From NCBI RefSeq assembly GCF_002876705.1, contig NZ_MDAG01000046.1, forward strand, positions 1 through 64,000: a DNA stretch of 64,000 bases, read 5' to 3'. The position numbers and the translations under genes are program-made. This document shows positions 7,814-16,127 of the stretch, piece by piece. Within the stretch, counting starts at the first letter, position 1, and each line of letters starts with the position of its first letter. The notes beneath the pieces were generated by a model. It was given only the letters and a program-made list of their open reading frames with translations, was not told the origin of the DNA and made no database searches. Source of the DNA: Enterovibrio norvegicus_B. Its GTDB lineage: Bacteria > Pseudomonadota > Gammaproteobacteria > Enterobacterales > Vibrionaceae.

Positions 7814-8266
7814 ATGGAAAACGTTGAACGCAATATTTGTATTATTACCGCCCTCGCGCTGGTCGCCGTATTGTCATCTCACACCGTGTTCGCACACGGA
7901 GATGTCACACCACAATCAATCGACACATCAAGCATTCCTACCCTAGGTGCGGAGTGGACAGAAACGAACCCCTACCGTGATGAGGAAGGGGAGGTGAAAA
8001 CTGAAATCGAACGCATCGGCGCATCTGCCTACAACCAAAACTGCGCCCGCTGCCACGGCCTTGAAGGGATCTCTGGTGGTATCGCCCCTGATCTTCGCAT
8101 CCTTTCTCCCGACTACGACGGCGATGAGTGGTACATCTACCGTGTACAAAACGGTGCTGTACGTAATGGCGCGGTCTACATGCCAAAGATGACCGAGCAC
8201 CTTAATCAAGAAGCGCTGTGGGCAATCCGAACCTGGCTTGAGTCTGTCGCGCCTGAGAACGGCTAG
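7814..8266 (+). CDS. pedF: Cytochrome c550, PedF type
   Basis: A 150-residue periplasmic monohaem cytochrome c. The ATG at 7814 has GAAGGAG nine bases upstream; the longer open frame from 7700 lacks such support. The signal peptide is followed by H-G-D-V-T-P-Q, the mature start typical of PedF/ExaB-like c550. The haem site is C-A-R-C-H at residues 77-81, and the M-P-K-M segment gives the distal Met. It accepts electrons from the ExaA-type quinoprotein dehydrogenase and passes them to the terminal oxidase. It is the first gene of the plus-strand run that continues with the MoxJ-like protein and the dehydrogenase. Confidence 0.93.
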   Translation: MENVERNICIITALALVAVLSSHTVFAHGDVTPQSIDTSSIPTLGAEWTETNPYRDEEGEVKTEIERIGASAYNQNCARCHGLEGISGGIAPDLRILSPDYDGDEWYIYRVQNGAVRNGAVYMPKMTEHLNQEALWAIRTWLESVAPENG

Positions 8267-8295
8267 TCAGCATTGTGATAAAAGGAGGTGAGGAC

Positions 8296-9363
8296 ATGGC
8301 ATTGTTTACCCGAACATTCTCCGTGTTTGCCAGACTTTGGCTGATGATCAACGTGACCTGGTTATTGCTCCTCATGGCGTGGTTAGCATGGAGTTCGCCA
8401 GTAAGTGCGCGTTCTTATGATGACATTCAGGCCAGTGGCAGCATCAGCATTGCGGTGTACAAAGATTTCCCTCCCTATTCGTTCATCAATGCGCAGGGCG
8501 ACGCGTCTGGCATCGACGTGGCATTGGCACAGGCCCTTGCTGACGGTTTAGGTGTGTCACTGGATTTACGGTGGATGACACCGGATGAAACCGTCGACGA
8601 TGACATGCGAAATTACCTGTGGAAAGGCATGAACTTAACCAGTGAAGACGGACGACGGGTGAAAGCCGATGTCATGCTGCGCGTGCCTTACGACCGGGAG
8701 TTTGCCTTGCAACGAGACGATTTAGGGTTGCCCGCCCATGAGCTTGTACACATGTTTGCGCCTTACCAAAGAGAGCGCTGGCTGCTGGCGTATGACATGG
8801 CAAAACTTGAACGTCCTCAGACCGCAGCGCGGTTTATGTATCACCTTGTTGGCGTGGAAGTCGACACCGTGCCGCAGTTCTTTTTGACCACGGCCTACGG
8901 TGGGCGTTTTCGCCAAAATGCCCGCACGTATGCCTCCATAAATGACGCATTTGATGCGTTGAACCTTGGTGACGTTGCCATGGTGATGGGAATGAGTTCG
9001 CAGTTGGAATGGCTGAATTCCCCGTCGCACCAAGGTACGTCACAAGACAATCAAACATCACAAGGCAGTCAACACTCCAAGCCTGTGCTCACTGAATTGG
9101 CGTTCCCTTTATTGGGGCGCGCGGATTGGGAATTGGGCATGGCGGTACACAACAATTATCGCCAATTGGCGTATGCCCTCGAAGACATCGTGCTTGCACA
9201 TATTCGCTCTGGCGACTTTTCCCGCTGGGCGACGCAATATGGCGTTGATTTTAAGTTGCCGACAAGGTTTGCAGATATCACGCCGAGCACGGCGTCTGCA
9301 CGGGATAACAATGAAAAAGGGAAGAAGGTCGAGCCTGTTGCGACGCTCGCACAATCCCCTTGA
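8296..9363 (+). CDS. Quinoprotein-associated periplasmic solute-binding protein (MoxJ-like)
   Basis: A 355-residue secreted protein of the family-3 solute-binding fold. The ATG at 8296 follows an ideal AGGAGGTGAGG at 8283-8293; the GTG at 8275 lies upstream of that site and is not used. After an N-terminal hydrophobic signal (about residues 10-40) comes the S-I-S-I-A-V-Y-K-D-F-P-P-Y-S-F start of the lobe. Its companions are PedF 29 bases before and the dehydrogenase after. Proteins of this class in methanol and ethanol oxidation clusters are not part of a transporter but help activate the quinoprotein. A Ser/Gln/His-rich loop near residues 245-262 is specific to this copy. Confidence 0.85.
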   Translation: MALFTRTFSVFARLWLMINVTWLLLLMAWLAWSSPVSARSYDDIQASGSISIAVYKDFPPYSFINAQGDASGIDVALAQALADGLGVSLDLRWMTPDETVDDDMRNYLWKGMNLTSEDGRRVKADVMLRVPYDREFALQRDDLGLPAHELVHMFAPYQRERWLLAYDMAKLERPQTAARFMYHLVGVEVDTVPQFFLTTAYGGRFRQNARTYASINDAFDALNLGDVAMVMGMSSQLEWLNSPSHQGTSQDNQTSQGSQHSKPVLTELAFPLLGRADWELGMAVHNNYRQLAYALEDIVLAHIRSGDFSRWATQYGVDFKLPTRFADITPSTASARDNNEKGKKVEPVATLAQSP

Positions 9364-9626
9364 ACATACGTCACGGTTGGTTCTAACCAAAACATCTCAA
9401 CAAGCGATCGACATATCGCCTTTCAGTAAAACAACACGGTTTGTTCCTCTCTCGCCTGATTCTTCTCGTGGATGCATTTTTTGCCAACCACAGAAAAAGA
9501 GGCTAGGCAGCGCTCGGCCTGAATTCAACGAAAAGGGACATCGTGGTTTTACTACCCACAGGATTTATTGATTCTCAATGGACACCTAGTTGCTGAAAAG
9601 CAGTTAGCTAACGAAGAGGTATTCCC

Positions 9627-11393
9627 ATGACAGTAACGTCATTTAAACGCGGTGCGCTATTTGCCGCACTCTCGCTCGCGCTGGCATCATCGCCACTTTA
9701 TGCGGGCGTCACGGATGAAGATATCCTCGCCGATCAGGCCACCACGGACGATGTGGTGAGCTACGGCCTCGGCCTTAGAGGACAGCGTTTTAGTCCACTG
9801 GACGCGATAAACAGAGAGACAGTGGAAGAGATCCGCCCCGTGTGGGCGTTCTCCCTCGGCGGTGAGAAACAGCGTGGCCAAGAAAGCCAGCCGATGATCA
9901 AAGATGGCGTGATGTATGTGACCGGTTCTTACTCGCGGGTGTACGCCATTGATGCCAGAACCGGCGATGAATTATGGCAATACGATGCACGTTTGCCTGA
10001 TGGCATCATGCCGTGCTGTGACGTGATCAACCGTGGGGTCGCACTGTATGGCGACTTGGTGATATTTGGCACCTTGGATGCCAAGCTCGTCGCGCTTGAT
10101 GCGAAAACGGGCAAGGTACGTTGGAAAAAGACCGTCGATAATTACCAAGACGGTTATTCCATTACCGCTGCACCGATCATTGTGAAAGGCAACGTCATCA
10201 CAGGGGTATCGGGCGGTGAATTTGGGATTGTCGGGAGAGTGCGCGCGTATGATGCGAAGACAGGTAAGCTGGTGTGGGAGCGCCCAACCGTTGAAGGCCA
10301 CATGGGCTACGTCTACAAAGATGGCAAGAAAATCGAAAACGGCATCTCAGGTGGCGCACCAGGAAAAACATGGCCAGCCGACCTCTGGAAAAGTGGCGGT
10401 GCCGCGCCGTGGTTAGGCGGGACGTATGACCCCGATACTGACTTATTGTTCTTTGGTACGGGTAACCCTGCCCCGTGGAATTCACACATGCGTCCGGGCG
10501 ATAATCTTTTCTCTTCATCACGCCTTGCGATCGACCCTGATGACGGAAAAATTGTGTGGCACTTCCAAACCACGCCGCACGATGGTTGGGACTTCGATGG
10601 TGTAAACGAGCTGATTTCATTTGATTACCAAGAAGACGGTAAAACGGTGAAAGCGGCAGCAACGGCGGACAGAAATGGCTTTTTCTACGTCTTAAACCGC
10701 ACCAATGGTGACTTCATTCGTGGCTTCCCGTTTGTCGACAGAATCAGCTGGGCGAAAGGCCTCGATGACAAAGGGCGTCCTTTGTATGTTGATGAAAACC
10801 GCCCTGGCGATCCAAGTGAAGTGAAAGACGGCAAGCAGGGTAAAACCGTGATTGCCGCCCCTTCTTTCCTCGGCGGTAAAAACTGGATGCCGATGGCCTA
10901 CAGCCAAAACTCGGGGTTGTTTTATGTGCCTGCAAATGAATGGCACATGGATATCTGGAACGAGCCTGTGTCCTACAAACGCGGTGCAGCCTACTTAGGG
11001 GCAGGCTTTACTATTCGCTCGAACAACGATGATTACATCGGTGTGCTCCGGGCGTATGACCCGAAAACCGGTGAGAAGGTGTGGGAGTTCAAAAACTATG
11101 CGCCACTGTGGGGCGGTGTGCTTACCACTGCAGGCGGTTTGGCGTTCACCGGTAACCCTGAGGGCTACTTGATGGCCTTTGACGACAAAACGGGCGAGCT
11201 GCTTTATAAGTTCAATACCGGTTCTGGCATCGTGGGCAGCCCTGTGACATGGAAAATGGACGGCGAGCAATATGTCTCAGTCTTATCCGGCTGGGGTGGT
11301 GCAGTACCGCTATGGGGCGGAGACGTCGCCAAGCGTGTGAAGAACTTTAACCAAGGTGGCACGGTATGGACCTTTAAGCTGCCGAAAAGCTAA
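9627..11393 (+). CDS. exaA: PQQ-dependent alcohol dehydrogenase, ExaA/PedE/PedH type
   Basis: A 588-residue periplasmic quinoprotein that oxidises alcohols to aldehydes. The signal peptide ends near residue 26 (Y-A-G). The eight-bladed propeller is shown by repeated D-A-K-T-G-K-x-x-W docking motifs. The vicinal disulfide is Cys130-Cys131. Metal ligands are Glu198 (G-G-E-F-G), Asn280 and catalytic Asp322. Asp324 follows two residues later (W-D-F-D-G), the position that in XoxF and PedH binds lanthanide. The C-terminal part (W-M-P-M-A-Y, D-Y-I-G-V-L-R-A, G-G-A-V-P-L-W-G-G) matches ExaA-type ethanol dehydrogenases more than methanol dehydrogenase. GAAGAGG precedes the ATG. The substrate is probably a short to medium primary alcohol. 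Confidence 0.92.
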   Translation: MTVTSFKRGALFAALSLALASSPLYAGVTDEDILADQATTDDVVSYGLGLRGQRFSPLDAINRETVEEIRPVWAFSLGGEKQRGQESQPMIKDGVMYVTGSYSRVYAIDARTGDELWQYDARLPDGIMPCCDVINRGVALYGDLVIFGTLDAKLVALDAKTGKVRWKKTVDNYQDGYSITAAPIIVKGNVITGVSGGEFGIVGRVRAYDAKTGKLVWERPTVEGHMGYVYKDGKKIENGISGGAPGKTWPADLWKSGGAAPWLGGTYDPDTDLLFFGTGNPAPWNSHMRPGDNLFSSSRLAIDPDDGKIVWHFQTTPHDGWDFDGVNELISFDYQEDGKTVKAAATADRNGFFYVLNRTNGDFIRGFPFVDRISWAKGLDDKGRPLYVDENRPGDPSEVKDGKQGKTVIAAPSFLGGKNWMPMAYSQNSGLFYVPANEWHMDIWNEPVSYKRGAAYLGAGFTIRSNNDDYIGVLRAYDPKTGEKVWEFKNYAPLWGGVLTTAGGLAFTGNPEGYLMAFDDKTGELLYKFNTGSGIVGSPVTWKMDGEQYVSVLSGWGGAVPLWGGDVAKRVKNFNQGGTVWTFKLPKS

Positions 11394-11414
11394 CAGGTTT
11401 TAAGATCTGCACCT

Positions 11415-11447
11415 CAATGCCGAGCCCTGTGCTCGGCATTGTTCTCT
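11415..11447 (+). terminator. Intrinsic terminator after exaA
   Basis: CAATGCCGAGC (11415-11425) pairs perfectly with GCTCGGCATTG (11431-11441). A pyrimidine-rich tract follows. Confidence 0.8.
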
Positions 11448-11478
11448 TTTCTCTTTTCTCTTTTCTCTTTTCTCTTTT
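11444..11478 (+). repeat. Tandem heptanucleotide repeat (CTCTTTT)5
   Basis: Five perfect consecutive copies of CTCTTTT lie right after the exaA terminator. A second 7-base array follows at 11501. A repeat with a purine version of the same pattern follows the xoxF gene at 33884-33918. Confidence 0.95.
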
Positions 11479-11500
11479 ATCTCTTCTTGTTCTGGCTCTT

Positions 11501-11542
11501 TCTCGTATCTCGTATCTCGTATCTCGTATCTCCTATCTCACC
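11501..11542 (+). repeat. Tandem heptanucleotide repeat (TCTCGTA)4 plus degenerate units
   Basis: Four perfect TCTCGTA units (11501-11528) are followed by TCTCCTA and TCTCACC. The rest of the gene-free stretch from 11543 to 11977 has no convincing coding region on either strand. Confidence 0.95.
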
Positions 11543-11903
11543 CCTCATATCTCCTCTCGCCCCCCGCTTTCCCCCATTATTGAAATCGGGACATGCACCT
11601 TATGTCACAGCGTAAATACTCACTACTGACGATTCCGCAGTGCGCCGAGGCCGTAAAAAGTCGCTGGAACGTCTCATCCAACGAGCGCCAAACACGTTCG
11701 TGCGTGATGAAACACACAGGTAAATCATGGTGGGTCATGATGTACTTTCTGACGTGGGTTAGCGCGAAAAAACAAAAAGAAAATGGCGATACACACAAGC
11801 GTGTTCTCCTCCTTCTTTCCGCCTACCCGTCGAAAGTATGAGATTTTGCCAACCAAGGGGTGATGGTGAGATCCCACCTCCTTTCCATACTCTAAGTACA
11901 ACG

Positions 11904-11933
11904 CCTGACATGACCTCCAAAGGGAGCGTCAGG
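11904..11933 (+). promoter_or_regulatory. Two-step hairpin upstream of the aldehyde dehydrogenase gene
   Basis: CCTGAC (11904-11909) pairs with GTCAGG (11928-11933), and CTCC (11915-11918) pairs with GGAG (11923-11926) inside it. It lies 44 bases before the start codon. It could be an operator or a leader structure; nothing more can be said. Confidence 0.3.
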
Positions 11934-11977
11934 GAAGACGAAGGCGATATCGCCAACGAATTATGATGAGGTGGACA

Positions 11978-13486
11978 ATGATTTACGCAAAACCAAATAC
12001 CGACGGAGCCGTCGTTAATTTTAAGGCGCGTTATGGCAACTACATTGGCGGTAACTGGGTTGAGCCGGTTAAAGGACAATACTTCACTGATACATCGCCT
12101 TGCTCAGGCGAGTCGATCGCAGAAATTCCTCGCTCCAGTGCAGAAGACATTGAATTGGCACTCGACGCCGCGCATCAAGCGAAAGCTGCGTGGGGAGCAG
12201 CATCCGCCACCGAGCGCTCTAACATCCTCCTCAAGATCGCTGATCGCATCGAAGCCAACATCGAATATTTGGCCGTTGCAGAAACGTGGGAAAATGGCAA
12301 AGCCGTGCGCGAAACCCTCGCCGCTGACCTCCCGCTTTGTGTCGATCACTTCCGCTACTTCGCCGGGGCGATTAGGTCCCAAGAGGGGTCTGCGGCTGAG
12401 ATCGATGCCAATACCGTGGCCTACCATATTCACGAACCTTTAGGGGTTGTCGGACAGATCATTCCTTGGAACTTCCCACTGCTGATGGCGGCATGGAAAA
12501 TTGCGCCTGCGCTTGCTGCGGGGAACTGCATCGTTTTAAAACCTGCCGAGCAAACGCCAACGACCATCCTATTGTTGATGGAGCTGGTGGGTGACTTACT
12601 GCCACCGGGCGTGTTGAACGTGGTTAATGGCATGGGGCCAGAAGCTGGCCAAGCGCTCGCGACATCTAACCGTATCGCCAAGATTGCTTTCACAGGTTCT
12701 ACCGCGATTGGTAATCATGTGCTTCGCTGCGCGGCAGATAACTTGATCCCATCAACTGTTGAATTGGGTGGTAAATCGCCAAATATCTACTTTGAAGATG
12801 TGATGCAGCAGGAAGACGAGTTCATCAGCAAAGCCGTTGAAGGGTGCGTGTTGGCCTTCTTCAACCAAGGCGAAGTGTGTACGTGTCCATCGCGTGTGTT
12901 GGTACAAGAGAGCATCTTCGATGCGTTCATGGCGAAAGTGGTTGAACGCACCAAAGCGATCAAGCACGGCAACCCGCTCGACACCGAAACACAAGTGGGC
13001 GCACAAGCCTCTAATGAGCAATACGAGAAGATTTTGAGCTACATGGACATTGGTCGTGAAGAAGGCGCTGAGCTGCTGATGGGCGGCGAGTCGGCAGACT
13101 TCGGCGGCGGTTACTACGTGAAACCGACCATTTTCAAAGGCGACAACACCATGCGTGTGTTCCAAGAAGAGATCTTCGGCCCTGTTATTGCGGTCACGAC
13201 CTTCAAAGATGAAGCCGAAGCGTTGGCGATTGCTAATGACACGGAATATGGCCTAGGTGCAGGGCTTTGGACGCGAGATGTTAATCGTGCGTACCGCATG
13301 GGACGTGCCATTCAAGCAGGCCGTGTATGGACGAACTGTTACCACCTTTACCCTGCGCACGCAGCATTTGGTGGCTACAAAAAATCCGGTATTGGCCGTG
13401 AAACCCACAAGATGATGCTGAATCACTACCAGCAAACCAAAAACCTGCTGGTGAGTTACGACATCAACCCGCTCGGTTTCTTCTAA
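11978..13486 (+). CDS. exaC: NAD-dependent aldehyde dehydrogenase, ExaC type
   Basis: A 502-residue cytoplasmic aldehyde dehydrogenase that converts the aldehyde made by the quinoprotein to the acid, giving NADH. The ATG at 11978 has GAGGTGGA just upstream; the upstream ATGs at 11963 and 11966 are too close to or within that site. Visible family features are the P-W-N-F-P substrate-channel motif, the catalytic Glu in E-L-G-G-K-S-P, the F-N-Q-G-E-V-C-T-C segment with the nucleophilic Cys, and the E-E-I-F-G-P-V motif. The N-terminus M-I-Y-A-K-P-x-T-D-G-A-V-V-N-F is typical of ExaC/AcoD enzymes linked to PQQ ethanol oxidation. A terminator follows. Confidence 0.94.
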   Translation: MIYAKPNTDGAVVNFKARYGNYIGGNWVEPVKGQYFTDTSPCSGESIAEIPRSSAEDIELALDAAHQAKAAWGAASATERSNILLKIADRIEANIEYLAVAETWENGKAVRETLAADLPLCVDHFRYFAGAIRSQEGSAAEIDANTVAYHIHEPLGVVGQIIPWNFPLLMAAWKIAPALAAGNCIVLKPAEQTPTTILLLMELVGDLLPPGVLNVVNGMGPEAGQALATSNRIAKIAFTGSTAIGNHVLRCAADNLIPSTVELGGKSPNIYFEDVMQQEDEFISKAVEGCVLAFFNQGEVCTCPSRVLVQESIFDAFMAKVVERTKAIKHGNPLDTETQVGAQASNEQYEKILSYMDIGREEGAELLMGGESADFGGGYYVKPTIFKGDNTMRVFQEEIFGPVIAVTTFKDEAEALAIANDTEYGLGAGLWTRDVNRAYRMGRAIQAGRVWTNCYHLYPAHAAFGGYKKSGIGRETHKMMLNHYQQTKNLLVSYDINPLGFF

Positions 13487-13541
13487 CCCCTTTCAGCAAC
13501 CTGACGGCAGCGTTCCCAGTGCTGCCTGACGGATACGCGAT

Positions 13542-13566
13542 GCGGAGTTCGTACTCCGCTTTTTTA
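13542..13566 (+). terminator. Intrinsic terminator after exaC
   Basis: GCGGAGT (13542-13548) pairs with ACTCCGC (13553-13559), followed by six Ts. It lies inside the longest open frame of the next gene, so that gene must start after it. Confidence 0.8.
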
Positions 13567-13578
13567 ACGGGTATTTCC

Positions 13579-15735
13579 ATGCCAGAGCAGTGTATGTATT
13601 GGCGTCGTTGGCTTTGCCTCAGCTTCTTTTTGATTCTCTTTACACCGTCACTTTTTGCCCAAGATTGGCTTGAAGTGAGTGATGAAGCGCAAGCCCTCTT
13701 TCCCAGCGCCACCCGCATGAAAGCATCGCAAGATGCCATGCCTATCACCGATATTTATCAACTCGATCAAACCATCGGCTATCTGTTTGAAACCGATGAT
13801 TTAACCGATTTTCCGGGCTTTTCAGGCGACAGCATTAATTTGCGTGTTGGGCTCGATGTGCAAGGGCGCATCGTTGGTTTGGTGTTGGTACGCCACCATG
13901 AGCCGATTTTCCTGCACGGGCTGGGTGAAGCGCCCTTGTATGAATTCATTGCCCAATACCAAGGGTTATCGTTGAAACAGCAGGTGTTGGTGGGGAGTGA
14001 CCAAGCGCGGATTGCCAGTGATGATTTGGCGTATTTTGATGGCGTTACCAAGGCGACAGTTTCGGTGATGGTGGTGCATGACACCATTTTGGCGGCGGCG
14101 CGAAAAGTCGCGCAGGCGAGGCTCAGTGGATTTAGTTCTTCCGCCAAAGCAACGCTGAACATGCAACAGTTCACACCGCGATCCTTTGACGTATTACGCA
14201 ATGAACGGGCGCTTTTCCGATGGCAACTTAGCGACGATGAGGCCGCGGAACAATTGTCGGTGAATACGGGGAGGTTGCTTGCCGCAAGGGATACCGGAGA
14301 CGAAAACACGCCTTTTATCGATCTCTCGATCGCGCTACTGAACCCGCCAAGCGTGGGGAAAAACCTGCTGGGTGACGCGGAATATCAACGCATCATGCAA
14401 TCTCTTGCGCCTGGGGAAGTTGCACTCCTTGTTGGCTCTCGTGGTGGCTATTCGTTTGTGGCGGACGACTTTGTCGCTGGCACAACGCCTGCGAGGTTTT
14501 CTCTTCGCCAACAAGGTAGCCCTCTGGCGCTTCGGGATGCCGATTTGTATCACGCACAATCGCCCGTGTTTGCAGAGCAGATTGCCGTGTTAATGCCTGC
14601 ATTTGATGACGTGAAAATTCTCACGTTCTCCGATCAAAGTGGGTTTGATCCGTCGTTGCCCTTGTCGTTTGGTATGACAGTCCAGTTGAAGAAAAACTTC
14701 CTGGAATCAGAGCATGTGCTGATCGACACCGAATATCGTCTGCCCGACAACGTGTTGATCCCTGTTGAACCACCCAAGCCGCCTATCCCTTTGTGGCAGC
14801 GAATCTGGAATGATCGGCTTGTCGAGATCGCGATCCTTTCTGTGTATCTCGCCCTACTGACCGGCGTGTTTGTGTTTCAGCATCGCTTGGCTCGATTTGG
14901 CCGCTATTTAACGCCAGTGCGACTCACTGCTTTGTTATTCGTGATCGGGTTTATCGGTTTTTATGCCCAAGGGCAGCTCTCTGTCGTCAACATCTACACC
15001 TTGCTTTTGTCGCTTTGGAAGGGCTTCGATATCACGGTCTTTTTGCTCGATCCCATTTTGTTTGTGCTGTGGAGTTATGTCTTCATTAGCCTGTTCTTGT
15101 GGGGAAGAGGCCTGTATTGCGGCTGGCTGTGTCCGTTTGGCGCCATGCAGGAGTTGGTGGCTGCCGTGGCGGAAAAGTATCGTTTACGGCAATGGAAAAT
15201 CAGTGACGGTCTGCATCAAACACTCATCACCGTCAAATATGGTGTGCTGATGGTGTTGGTGAGCATGGCGTTCTATCAACTCTCTCTCGCGGAAACCCTC
15301 GCTGAAATCGAGCCGTTCAAAACGGCGGTGACCTTAGTGTTCGACAGGGCATGGCCTTTCGTGTTGTACGCTGTGTTGCTACTGGCGCTGAGTGCTCGCG
15401 TTCACAAAGCCTATTGTCGGTATATGTGCCCCTTGGGTGCGGGCTTGGCTGTGTTAGGGCGACTGCGGCGTTTTAGTTGGCTCACGCGGCGTGAAGAATG
15501 TGGTCAGCCCTGTCGGTTGTGTGAAAAACATTGCGGTATTAATGCCATTCAAAAAACCGGGCAGATTGATTACAACGAGTGTGTGCAGTGCTTGGCGTGT
15601 TTGGCCATTGTGAGTGATGAGCACCGCTGTGTGGCGAACAAATACGGCAAGAAACGAAAATCGAGACGTGCAACAAACACACTTGATGACGGCGTGGTAG
15701 TCACTGTTTCACCTCGTGATTTTTCGAAAACATAA
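13579..15735 (+). CDS. NosR/NirI-like membrane flavoprotein with 4Fe-4S polyferredoxin domain
   Basis: The open frame runs from 13519, but the terminator at 13542-13566 argues for the ATG at 13579 (718 residues) or 13594. A signal segment (residues 10-27) is followed by a periplasmic FMN-binding domain with D-G-V-T-K-A-T-V-S at 154-162; by analogy with NosR/RnfG, Thr160 would carry covalent FMN. Several transmembrane helices follow (from about residue 420), with two C-x-x-x-C-P motifs and a C-terminal ferredoxin-like cluster region with Cys-x-x-Cys groups. NosR-type proteins move electrons between the quinone pool and periplasmic partners. No nos or nir genes are nearby, and pqqA follows, so a role in the PQQ redox chain or its maturation is inferred. 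Ribosome binding site weak. Confidence 0.82.
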   Translation: MPEQCMYWRRWLCLSFFLILFTPSLFAQDWLEVSDEAQALFPSATRMKASQDAMPITDIYQLDQTIGYLFETDDLTDFPGFSGDSINLRVGLDVQGRIVGLVLVRHHEPIFLHGLGEAPLYEFIAQYQGLSLKQQVLVGSDQARIASDDLAYFDGVTKATVSVMVVHDTILAAARKVAQARLSGFSSSAKATLNMQQFTPRSFDVLRNERALFRWQLSDDEAAEQLSVNTGRLLAARDTGDENTPFIDLSIALLNPPSVGKNLLGDAEYQRIMQSLAPGEVALLVGSRGGYSFVADDFVAGTTPARFSLRQQGSPLALRDADLYHAQSPVFAEQIAVLMPAFDDVKILTFSDQSGFDPSLPLSFGMTVQLKKNFLESEHVLIDTEYRLPDNVLIPVEPPKPPIPLWQRIWNDRLVEIAILSVYLALLTGVFVFQHRLARFGRYLTPVRLTALLFVIGFIGFYAQGQLSVVNIYTLLLSLWKGFDITVFLLDPILFVLWSYVFISLFLWGRGLYCGWLCPFGAMQELVAAVAEKYRLRQWKISDGLHQTLITVKYGVLMVLVSMAFYQLSLAETLAEIEPFKTAVTLVFDRAWPFVLYAVLLLALSARVHKAYCRYMCPLGAGLAVLGRLRRFSWLTRREECGQPCRLCEKHCGINAIQKTGQIDYNECVQCLACLAIVSDEHRCVANKYGKKRKSRRATNTLDDGVVVTVSPRDFSKT

Positions 15736-15895
15736 CCTTGGATTCAGGGTTATGTCAGTTTTAGCAAAACTCATTTGCGTCTCGGACGAGAGAAATCATC
15801 ACAAAGTAGGATTGGTAGTTTCTCGCCTTGTATTTAGGCTAGTAACGGTGGCGATAATTTTGTCACATTCGTATCAGGCACAAGGAGCAATCACG

Positions 15896-15967
15896 ATGTG
15901 GAAAAAACCTAGCTTTACGGAACTGCGACTCGGATTTGAAGTTACCCTTTACATCAGCAATCGTTGA
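15896..15967 (+). CDS. pqqA: PQQ precursor peptide PqqA
   Basis: A 23-residue peptide starting M-W-K-K-P and containing the invariant E-V-T-L-Y core, with Glu15 and Tyr19, which are cross-linked by PqqE and become the carbon and nitrogen skeleton of PQQ. AAGGAG stands eight bases before the ATG. pqqBCDE follow on the same strand. A hairpin with a T run right after the gene should make the pqqA message more abundant than the rest of the operon, as seen in other pqq clusters. The 160 bases upstream probably hold the promoter, but no confident -10/-35 pair was found. Confidence 0.97.
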   Translation: MWKKPSFTELRLGFEVTLYISNR

Positions 15968-15979
15968 GAGAGTCGTGAT

Positions 15980-16012
15980 GGGATGCCGCCTTCGGGATGC
16001 ATCCCTTTTTTT
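15980..16012 (+). terminator. Attenuating terminator between pqqA and pqqB
   Basis: GGGATGC (15980-15986) pairs with GCATCCC (15999-16005), followed by seven Ts. It is placed to separate abundant pqqA transcripts from readthrough into pqqB. Confidence 0.7.
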
Positions 16013-16127
16013 ATTCTTTTTCCCCAAGCTCAGCCCTGACTTTTCATTTATCCCTGATGTTTAGATGACGTGAAAGGGCTCGCTGATATCTCAGCGACAG
16101 CGGAATGAATGGCCAAGGAGCGCGCGA

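Noticed and set aside
11577..11841. Opposing open frames of 73 and 82 codons in the exaA-exaC gap
   Set aside because: They overlap each other, lack good ribosome sites, and have low-complexity composition.
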